Positions 9,374 through 17,568 of a stretch of 64,000 nt of DNA are shown here, piece after piece (positions within the stretch are counted from its first letter, which is position 1; every line of letters starts with the position of its first letter). The notes beneath the pieces were generated by a model. The model had not been told where the DNA came from. It saw nothing but the letters and a program-made list of their open reading frames with translations, and ran no database searches. Position numbers and translations under genes: made by a program. Source of the stretch: CADCWK01 sp964244115. Lineage in GTDB: Bacteria > Chloroflexota > Chloroflexia > Thermomicrobiales > UBA6265. The DNA lies in NCBI GenBank assembly GCA_964244115.1, contig CAXTHM010000003.1:1-64000 (forward strand), given 5' to 3'.

Positions 9374-9830
9374 CGAGCACCCGGTGATCCAGGTCGATGG
9401 CGAGGCGTCGGCATCGCTCGATGGCATGGACGATGTCCACGAACTGCTCAACCAATACTGGAACTCGGCCGCGGAGGCGCATCTCGGGCCTCCTGACGGG
9501 GCATGGCGCGCGCTCTTCGATTCCGCCGTTGCGGAGATCGCGGGCAATATCGTCCGACATGCCTATCCCCCTCCCCTGGTTGCGACCACCTTTCAGATCT
9601 CTCTGCGCTATTTCAACGATCGGGTCGAGGCGATCATGCTCGACCGGGGCATCCCCTACTCGCCAGTCCCGTTGATCGTCCCGCCGGACATGCGACTCGC
9701 GCTGGATGACCCGGAACTCGATCATGGCTGGGGACTGATGATCGCCCATGCCGTCGCGGACAGCCTGGATTACGAACGCCTGGGAGATGGCCATAACCGA
9801 TGGCATATCGAGAAGCGCTTACCATCGTGA
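9357..9830 (+). CDS. RsbW-like serine kinase (GHKL ATPase)
   Basis: A 157-residue HATPase_c_2 protein. The N box is visible as AVAEIAGNIVRHAY (Asn that binds Mg-ATP), the G1 box as LDRGIPY and the G2 box as DHGWGLMIAHAVADSLDYER, the layout of RsbW/SpoIIAB anti-sigma kinases. It should phosphorylate the STAS protein encoded just upstream and may sequester a partner. The 17-bp overlap with the STAS gene points to translational coupling. The order differs from classical rsb operons because biosynthetic genes lie between the phosphatase and the STAS-kinase pair. Confidence 0.9.
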   Translation: MATQSDEHPVIQVDGEASASLDGMDDVHELLNQYWNSAAEAHLGPPDGAWRALFDSAVAEIAGNIVRHAYPPPLVATTFQISLRYFNDRVEAIMLDRGIPYSPVPLIVPPDMRLALDDPELDHGWGLMIAHAVADSLDYERLGDGHNRWHIEKRLPS

Positions 9831-9867
9831 CCTCACCGGCATCCCGAACTCGGGATGCGTTGCCGGC

Positions 9868-11148
9868 ATGACGGGTCCGAAGACCCGAACGCATCCGTTT
9901 TCCACCACGCCCGGGGCGGGCTTCGTCCCGCCTGCCCCGCTCCGCCCGGTAGCCAAGCGATCGGGACGGACGTGGGCGTACCCCGCCACCGATGGCCGGG
10001 ATGCGCGCATCGACTTCCTGCGTGGCCTCGCGGTGCTGTTCGTGGGCGTCAACGCCATCGAGACCCCATCTCTCTACCACCTCATCTCGCACGAGCGGAT
10101 CGGCGCGGTCTCGGGCGCTGATGTGCTCGTGGCGTTGTCCGGCGTAGTGCTCGGCATGGTCCACCGACGGAAAGCGATCGAAGAAGGTTGGCGATCCGTC
10201 GCGACGAGCATCTGGTCACGCGCCCTGCTGCTCTACGCGACATGTATCGCGCTGATCATCGCGATCTATGCCATCTCGTTTCTGCCGTTCATCGACGGAA
10301 CCGCCCTGACGACGTGGACCGATAACCGCACGGGCACGACCGATCCGGCGTATCCGTCGCTGCCCCTCCTGCTGGACTACCCGGTCCCACCACACGCGGT
10401 CTTCGACGTCCTCTTCCTGAATATCGGGCCCCGCCAGTTCGATATCCTTGGCCTCTACATCGTGCTGCTCGGGCTGGCTCCCCTGGCGTTCCACCTGCTC
10501 CTCCGTCGACGGTGGTGGATCGTCCTGGGGTTGAGCTGGACACTCTATCTCGCGAACAGCTTCCTGGACGTCCGGATCGTCCCCGCACCGTTCGAGGATC
10601 TGTTCCCCGTCCTGTCCTGGCAGGTGCTCTTCGTCACTGGCCTGGTCGCGGGCTTCTACCGGAAGCCGATCATCGCCTGGTTCGATCGGCCGGCCGGCCG
10701 GATGTCGATCATCGTCTCGGTCATGCTCTGCGTGGCGTTCCTCGTCTTCAGCTGGAACAACCCCGTTCTCGGTCAGGACCCCTTCGCGCTCCGCCTCTCG
10801 ATCATCCCGCCGGACACGTTCGGAACGATCTACGGGTCCTGGTTCGGGAGCGATTCGCTGGGTATCCTGCGCATCGCGAATGTCGCGGTCCTGATCGTCG
10901 TGGCGTACGCCGTTCTCTCCCGATGCTGGGTGCCGCTCAACCGGACGCTGGGCTGGCTGCTCGTTCCGTTGGGTCGTGCGACGCTGTACGTCCTGACCCT
11001 TCATCTCGCGTTCGCGTCGATCGCAGACAGCCTCCTGATCCTTCAGGGGGCCACGGTCTGGCTCGCGACCACCGTCGAGACGGTCATCATCATGACGCTC
11101 TGGATGATGGTGAGATGTCGGGTGCTCTCTCGCTGGATACCACGCTAG
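9868..11148 (+). CDS. OpgC-like membrane acyltransferase
   Basis: About 426 residues with roughly ten hydrophobic helices. The N-terminal RIDFLRGLAVLFVGVNAIE is typical of the OpgC/acyltransferase-3 group, whose members transfer acyl groups (succinyl in OpgC) from the cytoplasm to polysaccharide outside the membrane. I chose ATG 9868; the frame is also open upstream to 9748, but that overlaps the kinase gene and has poor composition, and no strong ribosome binding site decides. It is the last gene of the operon, so modification of the polymer made by the BcsA-like synthase is the natural inference. Confidence 0.75.
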   Translation: MTGPKTRTHPFSTTPGAGFVPPAPLRPVAKRSGRTWAYPATDGRDARIDFLRGLAVLFVGVNAIETPSLYHLISHERIGAVSGADVLVALSGVVLGMVHRRKAIEEGWRSVATSIWSRALLLYATCIALIIAIYAISFLPFIDGTALTTWTDNRTGTTDPAYPSLPLLLDYPVPPHAVFDVLFLNIGPRQFDILGLYIVLLGLAPLAFHLLLRRRWWIVLGLSWTLYLANSFLDVRIVPAPFEDLFPVLSWQVLFVTGLVAGFYRKPIIAWFDRPAGRMSIIVSVMLCVAFLVFSWNNPVLGQDPFALRLSIIPPDTFGTIYGSWFGSDSLGILRIANVAVLIVVAYAVLSRCWVPLNRTLGWLLVPLGRATLYVLTLHLAFASIADSLLILQGATVWLATTVETVIIMTLWMMVRCRVLSRWIPR

Positions 11149-11335
11149 GCGGATCGCGATCGAAGCGCGCGTGTCGGCGAAGAGATCGCTCCCCCCAGCG
11201 AAGCGAGACCCCGCTCCGGCCCACCCGCCCCCTGCGGCGTCGGCTCGGCAGGGGCGCGGCGGGGGAGACGTCCATCTGCCTCCGGGCACCTGCACATGGA
11301 ACGCGCTCAGAACATGATCCGACAGGGAGATCCCG

Positions 11336-11683
11336 ATGATCCAGGAAGTCGCGCTACTCGACCTGCGCTCCGCCGACCCGGAGACCTGCCGCGCCTTCGA
11401 GGCGGCGTTCCGGCGGGCGTCGCCGCTGATCGCCGCCTCGCCGGGCTACCTCGGCCACACGCTGGGACGGCGGCTGGAGGCGCCGGGCCGCTACCTGCTC
11501 CTCGTCGAGTGGGAGACGCTGGAGGCTCACACGGTCGGGTTCCGGCAGTCGGCCGCCTACCAGGAGTGGAAGGCGCTGCTCCACCACTTCTACGACCCGT
11601 TCCCGACCGTCGAGCACGTCGAACAGGTCGATCTGACAGACGACCTCAGGACCATAACCTGGACGAGGTCAGGGCCGGAGTGA
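11336..11683 (+). CDS. antibiotic biosynthesis monooxygenase (ABM) family protein
   Basis: A 115-residue single ABM/dimeric alpha-beta barrel protein. Family-like segments are an N-terminal beta strand, SPGYLGHTLGRRLEAPGRYLLLVEWETLEAH in the middle (Gly-Tyr-Leu, then hydrophobic strand with Trp), and FRQSAAYQEWKALLHHFYDPFP. Such proteins act as cofactor-free oxygenases or bind small substrates; the substrate here is unknown. AGGGAGAT precedes the ATG by 5 bases. It is a single gene about 190 bp after the acyltransferase and is probably not part of that operon. Confidence 0.8.
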   Translation: MIQEVALLDLRSADPETCRAFEAAFRRASPLIAASPGYLGHTLGRRLEAPGRYLLLVEWETLEAHTVGFRQSAAYQEWKALLHHFYDPFPTVEHVEQVDLTDDLRTITWTRSGPE

Positions 11684-11798
11684 ACATCCAGCGCAACCCT
11701 GACCGGGGCTTGGGCGCCGCCGCCGATCCCGAGGTGATTGCCGATAGGGAGACGGTCGAGCGGCCCTACACCTTGGAATCGATCGAACCAGCCGGCAT

Positions 11799-12266
11799 TC
11801 AGTCTAGATCGGTCGCGAGGTACGACTCCGCCGTCCAGGTCATTTCACGGGAGGTGCGGGGAGCAGGGGAGGGGTCCGGCGCCATTGCCGTCGGGCGGAA
11901 CGTCCGGCCTCCGCGCTGCTGGAGCGTGGTCCCGATCATCGTCAGCAACCGGTCGAGGTCGAACGGCTTCGAGAGGAACTGGATCGGGCCATCCACCGCG
12001 TGATCCCAGCGGGTGGCAGCGCTCATCAGGATCACCGGGATCGCCGAGTAGACCGGGTGTCCGTGCAACTGACGGACGACCTCGCGGCCATCGAGTCCCG
12101 GCATCATGATATCCATCAGCACCAGATCGGGGCGTTGAGCGCGGATCTTGTGGAGCGCCTCGGCGCCATTCCGGCCCACCGAGACGGAGTACCCCTCATC
12201 CTCCAGGAATGCCCGGACGAATTCACAGATGGCCTGTTCATCATCGACTACGAGAATCTGGCTCAT
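11799..12266 (-). CDS. single-domain response regulator (receiver)
   Basis: A 155-residue CheY-like receiver with a short Pro/Ser-rich tail and no output domain. The acidic pair is in LVVDDE at the N-terminus, the phosphorylated Asp in LVLMDIMMPG, and the conserved Lys in FLSKPFD. ATG 12266 has AGGGAGGAA 8 bases upstream, which fixes the start although the frame is open further upstream. No histidine kinase is adjacent; the nearest one here is the CheB-CheR-kinase fusion 33 kb away. Confidence 0.9.
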   Translation of the reverse strand: MSQILVVDDEQAICEFVRAFLEDEGYSVSVGRNGAEALHKIRAQRPDLVLMDIMMPGLDGREVVRQLHGHPVYSAIPVILMSAATRWDHAVDGPIQFLSKPFDLDRLLTMIGTTLQQRGGRTFRPTAMAPDPSPAPRTSREMTWTAESYLATDLD

Positions 12267-12613
12267 TGCCCGATTCCTCCCTTCAGAAGCACTGGTCCGC
12301 ATCATGGCGACCGATCGGCCATCCCGCGAGACCACTCCCCATCTGGATAGGTGCACCACCCGGGCTCAGTGACCTGAGCAGCGGGGCCGTCCTGCCAGCG
12401 ATCCAGACCCTGGACCCTGTACAACCGTGCGGTATGGCCGACGATCGGCCCGTCCCACATCGTCAATACGCCTCCATAGGCAGAATCGATGCCGGGAGGT
12501 ATGGTCGGGGGATAGCATGGGTGACAAAACGGGTTGGGCCAGACCGGCAAGGGTCCTTCCGAACGGGTTCGCGGAGCGCGGAACCGGCGACCTGTCGTCT
12601 CCGGTATCACGAT
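12267..12613. other. intergenic, no gene supported
   Basis: A 347-bp gap upstream of the response regulator. Reading frames in it are short, overlap one another antisense and show no motif. It should contain the response regulator promoter. Confidence 0.5.
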
Positions 12614-12865
12614 CTAATCGGTCTGGATCTCGACATCGAACTTCTTCGCGGCCCGCCGAATCCGGCCCTTGATCGTCTCCACCTCGTCCGCGCGGTACTT
12701 CGCAGCGTTGCGCGGGTGATTGATGTAGCTCCACGCCGAGCGGACGTGGCCGGCGTTCTCGAGCGGGTACTTCTTGTTGGTCGGGTCGGCGAACGCGACG
12801 TCGCCGTGCTCGTGGAGCCCTTCCTTCGGGCTGACGTCGTCGCGCCGGTGGATATAGTTGCTCAT
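12614..12865 (-). CDS. small DUF6582-like protein
   Basis: An 83-residue protein with the pattern VAFADPTNKKYPLEN, then HVRSAWSYINHPRNAAKY, then VETIKGRIRRAAKKF. I associate this with the DUF6582 family found in bacteria and phages, but function is not known. The ATG at 12865 is preceded by GGAGGAGGG, a strong ribosome binding site. It lies 86 bp downstream of sbcC on the same strand and could be co-transcribed. Confidence 0.75.
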   Translation of the reverse strand: MSNYIHRRDDVSPKEGLHEHGDVAFADPTNKKYPLENAGHVRSAWSYINHPRNAAKYRADEVETIKGRIRRAAKKFDVEIQTD

Positions 12866-12951
12866 GGCGATCCCTCCTCCACGGCCAGATGGCCATACGC
12901 CCCGGGACGCAGAGTCGATGCCGTCCATCGGCAGACCAGGAGTGACGCCGG

Positions 12952-15771
12952 CTACAGTTCTTCGATCCCCCCGGTGACTTGCAGGTTCTCCCACTGGCTG
13001 ATGCCCTGGCTGTCCTCCTGGATCCGCCAGATCTCGTCGAAGGCCGGCGACTGCCGGATATCGTCGACGTGGCTGATCACGAACAGCTGCCGGAACCCCT
13101 CGGTGTCATTGTTGGTCAGCACTCCCAGCATATCGAGCAGCCGGGCGCGGCGGTCCTGATCGAGCGAGCCGAAGACCTCGTCCAGCACGACGAAGGCCGG
13201 CGGGTGGGCGGCCTGGGCGCCGATCAGCCGGGACAACGCCAGCCGGGCGGCCAGCGAGGCGATGTCCCGCTCGCCGCCGGAGAACTGGCCCACCGGGAAG
13301 TCCTCGTCGTTGTCGTAGACGTGGAGCCCGTAGTTCTCGTCGAACCGGACCCGGTCGTAGACGCCGCCGCTGACTTCGGCCAGGATCTCGCTGGCTCGCT
13401 CGGCGAGGTGCGGGTTCATCTGCTGGGCGACCCACTTCTCGAAGTCATCGAAGCCGGCGTACATGCGCTTGAGCTGGTCCGCCTCCCGCTCGGCCGCCCC
13501 GGCCGCGATCTCGAGCCCGGCCAGCCGCTGCTGCTCCGCCGTGATCGCGGCCAGCGCCGCGGTCGCGTCCCGGAGCAGGTTCCGCATCTCGTTCTGGGCG
13601 TTGTTGGCGGCGATCAGGGCGTCGTTCGCCTCCGCCGCCATCGTCCGGGCGGAGGCCAGCGCGTCCGGGTCGAACCCGACGGCCACCCGCTCCCGCTCCA
13701 GCCGGATACGCTCGGCCTGCCGGATGGCCAGCTCAGCGACCGCACTGTCCCGATCGTCGGTGAGCTGCGGCCACTGGGCGAGCTCGTTCCGGATCTCACC
13801 GACCTGCCCCCGGGCGCTCTGGGCCTCGCCGAGGCCGACGCGGGCGGCGCGATGGGCGGCCTCGTCGTAGGCGACCGCGCCGAGGGCGTCGAGTTCCCGC
13901 TGGGCCTCCGCCTCCCGGCCGGCGTCGTCGCGGAACTGCGCCGCCATGTCGGCCAGCCGCTCGGCCTGCCCAGCGACGCGGGCCAGCCGCTCGACGGCCT
14001 GGCCGGCCGCCGTGACGGTCTCCGCGGCCGGCACCTCCTGCGTTCCGGTCGCGGCGAGCGCCTGGCGCAGCGCCGCCTCGGCGGCCTCATGGGCGGTCTT
14101 CGCCTCGGCCGTCCGGCTCTCGCCGTTGCGGATCCGCTCCCGCAGCGTGCTGACCTGCTCCTGCCGGGCCAGGGCGGCGGCGAGTTCGGCGCCGGCATCG
14201 GCGTCGGCCTTCCGCCCGACCGTCGCCGCGATCTCCAGTTCGTCGACCAGGCGTCCGCATTCGGCGATGCGGTTCTGGAGTGTCAGGATCACGACCTCGT
14301 CGATCGGCTGGTTGCAGGTCGGGCAGGTCCCGCTGCCCTCGTCCCGCAACTGGGCGATCGAGCGGCGAAGCTTGCCGATCTCGGCCGTCAGGGCCTTGCC
14401 CTGCGCCGACGCCGACGCCCATTCGGTCGCCGCAGTCGCCTGCCGCTGCCGGGCGGCGACGGCGAGGGCGGCCGGGTCGCCGTCGACGAACAGCGCGTCG
14501 AGTTCACCCCGCAACTGCGTCAGCAACCGCTCGCAGTCCGACGACTTCTTCCGCGTCACCGTGTGGTCGGCGCCGGCCTGCGCGGCCCGGGCCAGCGCTT
14601 CGGCGTCGGCCCGGGTCCGGCGGAGGTCGATCGCCTGCGCGACGGCCCGCAGGCGGTCGGCCGAGGCGGCGGGCTGCCGTTCGTCACCGGAGTGCCAAAC
14701 CCAGCCCGGCACGACCTCGCCCCCGTCGGTGACCCGGCGCAGCGTCACGATCCGGCCATCGCGGTTCTTGATGATCTCGGCGAGGCGCTTGCCGAGTGTC
14801 GCCTGCTGGCTGGCCCGCTCCCGCTCCCGCTGCCAGCGCTCGGTCTCGGCCTGGAGCTCCGGCTCCCGGGCGGCGACCGGCTCCAGCTTCGACAGCTCGG
14901 CCTCCCGGACGATCAGCCGCCTGAGCTGTCCGTCGAGCTGCGCGATCCGGCCCTGCGTCGTGGAGATCTGCCCGTCGACGACCGTGACCCGCTGCCGGAG
15001 GTCGCCCTCCTGACTGGCGAGTGCCAGCCAGTGCCGTTCGTCCTCCTGCATGAGTTCGCGGTGCCGCGTCCGGGCGGCGACGGCCTGCTCGGCCTGCTCG
15101 GCCTTGCCCTCGGCGGCCTGGATCTGGGCCACCCGCTCGGCCCGCTCGGCCGGGAAGTCCCGCCCTTCGGACTCGCGCAAGTGCTGGGCGAGCAACCCCT
15201 TCGCGGTCGCGTCGCTGGCCTTGCGGTCGGTGTTGATCAGTTCCTGGGCCTCGCGGATCGTCTCCTGCCCGAGCAGGCGGGAGACCTGCCGGCGGCGCTC
15301 GGAGTCCTTCTGGTCGCCGAAGAAGCTGAGCTCCTTCTGCCGGGTGAAGAAGGTCGAGACGAACGCCTGGTGGCTGAGCCCGACCAGCCGCCCGGTGACG
15401 CGCTGGGTGACGTCCTTCGGCCCGGTCACGATCGTCGTCAGGATCTCGCCGTCGGCGTCGACCTCGTAGATGGCGGCCTCGGCCGTGTTGCTCTTGCCTC
15501 TGAGCCGGCGCTCGACCTGGAAGCGCTTGCCGTCGGTCATCTGGAGCGTGACCCGGACGCATGACGGCCCGCCCGTCCCCTGCCGCGGCCGGATGTCGGC
15601 GATCGGGATCGAGCGCGGGCCGTAGAGGGCCCACTCGATCGCCTCGAACAGCGTCGTCTTGCCGGCGCCGTTATGGCCGATCACGGCGATGGCGCCCTCG
15701 GCCGGGAAGGTGATCCGGTGGGTGCCGGCGAACTGCTTGTAGTTCTCGATCTCGAGGTCGATCAGGATCAT
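12952..15771 (-). CDS. sbcC: SbcC/Rad50-type SMC ATPase
   Basis: A 939-residue SMC-like ATPase, partner of the SbcD/Mre11 nuclease in processing DNA ends and hairpins. Walker A GHNGAGKTT lies at about residues 32-40. Two long coiled-coil arms rich in Arg, Glu and Ala flank a zinc hook GTCPTCNQPI near residue 480. The C-terminal lobe has the signature FSGGERDIASLAARLALS and Walker B FVVLDEVFGSLD. The ATG overlaps the sbcD stop by 4 bp (ATGA), so the two are translationally coupled. Length is at the short end for Rad50/SbcC. Confidence 0.95.
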   Translation of the reverse strand: MILIDLEIENYKQFAGTHRITFPAEGAIAVIGHNGAGKTTLFEAIEWALYGPRSIPIADIRPRQGTGGPSCVRVTLQMTDGKRFQVERRLRGKSNTAEAAIYEVDADGEILTTIVTGPKDVTQRVTGRLVGLSHQAFVSTFFTRQKELSFFGDQKDSERRRQVSRLLGQETIREAQELINTDRKASDATAKGLLAQHLRESEGRDFPAERAERVAQIQAAEGKAEQAEQAVAARTRHRELMQEDERHWLALASQEGDLRQRVTVVDGQISTTQGRIAQLDGQLRRLIVREAELSKLEPVAAREPELQAETERWQRERERASQQATLGKRLAEIIKNRDGRIVTLRRVTDGGEVVPGWVWHSGDERQPAASADRLRAVAQAIDLRRTRADAEALARAAQAGADHTVTRKKSSDCERLLTQLRGELDALFVDGDPAALAVAARQRQATAATEWASASAQGKALTAEIGKLRRSIAQLRDEGSGTCPTCNQPIDEVVILTLQNRIAECGRLVDELEIAATVGRKADADAGAELAAALARQEQVSTLRERIRNGESRTAEAKTAHEAAEAALRQALAATGTQEVPAAETVTAAGQAVERLARVAGQAERLADMAAQFRDDAGREAEAQRELDALGAVAYDEAAHRAARVGLGEAQSARGQVGEIRNELAQWPQLTDDRDSAVAELAIRQAERIRLERERVAVGFDPDALASARTMAAEANDALIAANNAQNEMRNLLRDATAALAAITAEQQRLAGLEIAAGAAEREADQLKRMYAGFDDFEKWVAQQMNPHLAERASEILAEVSGGVYDRVRFDENYGLHVYDNDEDFPVGQFSGGERDIASLAARLALSRLIGAQAAHPPAFVVLDEVFGSLDQDRRARLLDMLGVLTNNDTEGFRQLFVISHVDDIRQSPAFDEIWRIQEDSQGISQWENLQVTGGIEEL

Positions 15772-16958
15772 GCCGACACCTCCTCGGCGGCCGCGACGGC
15801 CTCGGCCTGGTCGGCGGCGTCATGGAGGGCGCGCAGCCCGCGCTCCCGGAAGGCGGCGGCGAACTCGACCGTGTAGATGCCGTCGGTCTGCCGCTGGGCG
15901 ACGAACTGCTCGAACAGCGTCGTCGGCGTGAAGTCGGGCAGGTCGTCCATCGCCGGGCCGTCGGTCGCGAACAGCGATTCCTTCCGGGTCTGGACCTCCA
16001 GCGACCAGGCGAACTCACGGTGCTCCCGCTTCAGGATCGCCTCGACCTCGCGCCGGGTCGGCCGGTCGGTGTCCTCCAGCAGGACGCGGAACATCCCGTC
16101 GGGCTGGTTCCGGGCGGCGGCGTCATGGAGGATCGTGTCGGCGATCTCCCGGGCGACGGTGCGGTCACGGACCGTCTCCAGCCGGATCATCGGCCGGGCC
16201 GGAAGGTCGATGTGCTCGACGGTGAACCCGGCGTCGTTGAGGGTGACGAGGTTGTAGCCCGGCGTGGCGTCGAAATCGGTCCACGAGATCCGCTCGGTCG
16301 AGCCGCTGTAGTACGCCTTGGGGGCGTAGGCGCCGTGGATATGGAAATGGCCGAGGGCGATGTAGTCGAGGTCGCCGCCGAGCAGCGCCGCCCCGAGCTC
16401 GGCCTCGCCCGGCTCGCGGTGGTGATTGTTCGGCAGGGGCATCCCGGCGACGAGACCGTGGGCGACGAGGATGTTGCGGTAGCGCGGGTCGGGCACCGGC
16501 GGCTGCGCGTTCGGATCGACCAGGGCGCCGTGGGGGAAGGCGTGGACGACGAGGTCCAGGCCGGGGAAGGGGACTTCCTTCAAGTCGTACCCGGCGACGA
16601 TGTGGGCGCCGGGCAGCACCAGTTGGAGGATGCTGAACAGGGACTCGCTGGAGCGCAGCCGGGGCATGTCGTGGTTGCCGGCGATCGCGACGACCGGCAG
16701 CCCGGCGGTGACGAGGCGCCGGGTCTGCTCGACGAACGCGCGGATCGCGGCCCAGGACGGCCGGGTGTGATGGAACATGTCGCCGGCGTGGATGACGAGG
16801 TCGACGTCCCGGGTCAGGATGTCGTCGATGGTCCGGGCGTAGGCCGCCTCGATGTCGACCGAGCGCTGGTTGCGGCCGGTCTGGGGGTCGACGGTAGCGT
16901 ACTGGCGGTAGCCGAGGTGGGTGTCGGCGAGGTGGGCGATGCGGAGCGTGCGTGCCAC
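15768..16958 (-). CDS. sbcD: SbcD/Mre11-type nuclease
   Basis: A 396-residue calcineurin-like metallophosphoesterase. The metal ligands are visible in HLADTHLG (residues 9-16), HAGDMFH, AGNHDMPR, a VAHG segment and ALGHFHIHG. It forms the nuclease of the SbcCD complex with the overlapping downstream gene. The C-terminal third has the helical capping and Rad50-binding region expected of the family. Upstream lies a 610-bp repeat-bearing gap and then herA on the same strand. Confidence 0.95.
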   Translation of the reverse strand: MARTLRIAHLADTHLGYRQYATVDPQTGRNQRSVDIEAAYARTIDDILTRDVDLVIHAGDMFHHTRPSWAAIRAFVEQTRRLVTAGLPVVAIAGNHDMPRLRSSESLFSILQLVLPGAHIVAGYDLKEVPFPGLDLVVHAFPHGALVDPNAQPPVPDPRYRNILVAHGLVAGMPLPNNHHREPGEAELGAALLGGDLDYIALGHFHIHGAYAPKAYYSGSTERISWTDFDATPGYNLVTLNDAGFTVEHIDLPARPMIRLETVRDRTVAREIADTILHDAAARNQPDGMFRVLLEDTDRPTRREVEAILKREHREFAWSLEVQTRKESLFATDGPAMDDLPDFTPTTLFEQFVAQRQTDGIYTVEFAAAFRERGLRALHDAADQAEAVAAAEEVSA

Positions 16959-17568
16959 GGGTGCTGGACCTCTCTGGTGCGACGGGAAGTTGTATCGAGA
17001 TTATCGCCTGTCGCCGCACGTCGTCCCCGGCATCGACGGATTCACGGGTTCCGTGGGCGGCGAAGGACTCCACACCGGGAGGCTTCGCCTTCCTGCGATT
17101 ATCCGGGCCGGAACATCGTTCGTCGGGGCGCAGCTTGCAAGCCCGGCCGCCGCAGCGGCCTTCGCCCTCGGGCGAGACGGTGTCTGGGTTCAACCGTCTT
17201 CGAGTCAACCATACGTCTGGACAAATACGGCCGGTCGACGCTGCACACCTGATCGTGTGGGTCGGGTAACGAGCAGGTGGGTAGAGCCCGACAGGATCGA
17301 ACCCGGATCGCTGACTGTCGCCCTGCGGAGCGATGGCGCCTGCGCGCGCCTGGCTCGCAAGCTTCGCCTCTACGAATCGGACGGCGTCATACCGACCGAC
17401 GGGAGCACTTGCGCGACCAGCATGAAGCCCCTCTCCTGGCGATGAGGAGGAACGACGCAGTGAAGCGTGATCGAGCAGGAGAGGGGTTTGGGGAGAGGTT
17501 TGCTCCGCCACCTACACCTTCCGACGACAATTCAATCGCAACTCAGATCAGAACGGCGCCGCGACCTG
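16959..17568. other. repeat-filled intergenic region between herA and sbcD
   Basis: This 610-bp stretch holds a MITE-like element (about 17125-17375) and an 11-bp inverted pair CCCCTCTCCTG (17428-17438) and CAGGAGAGGGG (17476-17486). No reading frame has credible composition. It interrupts what would otherwise be one nurA-herA-sbcD-sbcC run. Confidence 0.6.
17125..17375. repeat. MITE-like dispersed repeat, degenerate copy
   Basis: The left end GGGGCGCAGCTTGCAAGC, a GGCCGCCGCAGCGGCC palindrome and a CTCGGGCGAGAC hairpin are matched on the right by GTCGCCCTGCGGAGCGATGG and a terminal CTCGCAAGCTTCGCC in inverted orientation. The ends are imperfect inverted repeats, and length (about 250 bp) and order match the perfect copy at 32754-32956. 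Confidence 0.7.

Noticed and set aside
12302..12610. 102-codon minus-strand gene upstream of the response regulator
   Set aside because: No ribosome binding site, no recognisable family, and it overlaps other open frames with equal lack of support.
12979..15564. 861-codon plus-strand open frame opposite sbcC
   Set aside because: It is antisense to a gene with Walker A, zinc hook and Walker B motifs. Its composition (Leu/Gly/Arg/Pro/Val runs) is that of a high-GC shadow frame.
17290..17375. tRNA gene, because of a T-arm-like GATCGAACCCGG
   Set aside because: The same sequence appears in the right half of the repeat at 32876-32956, and no acceptor stem, D-arm or anticodon arm can be drawn.
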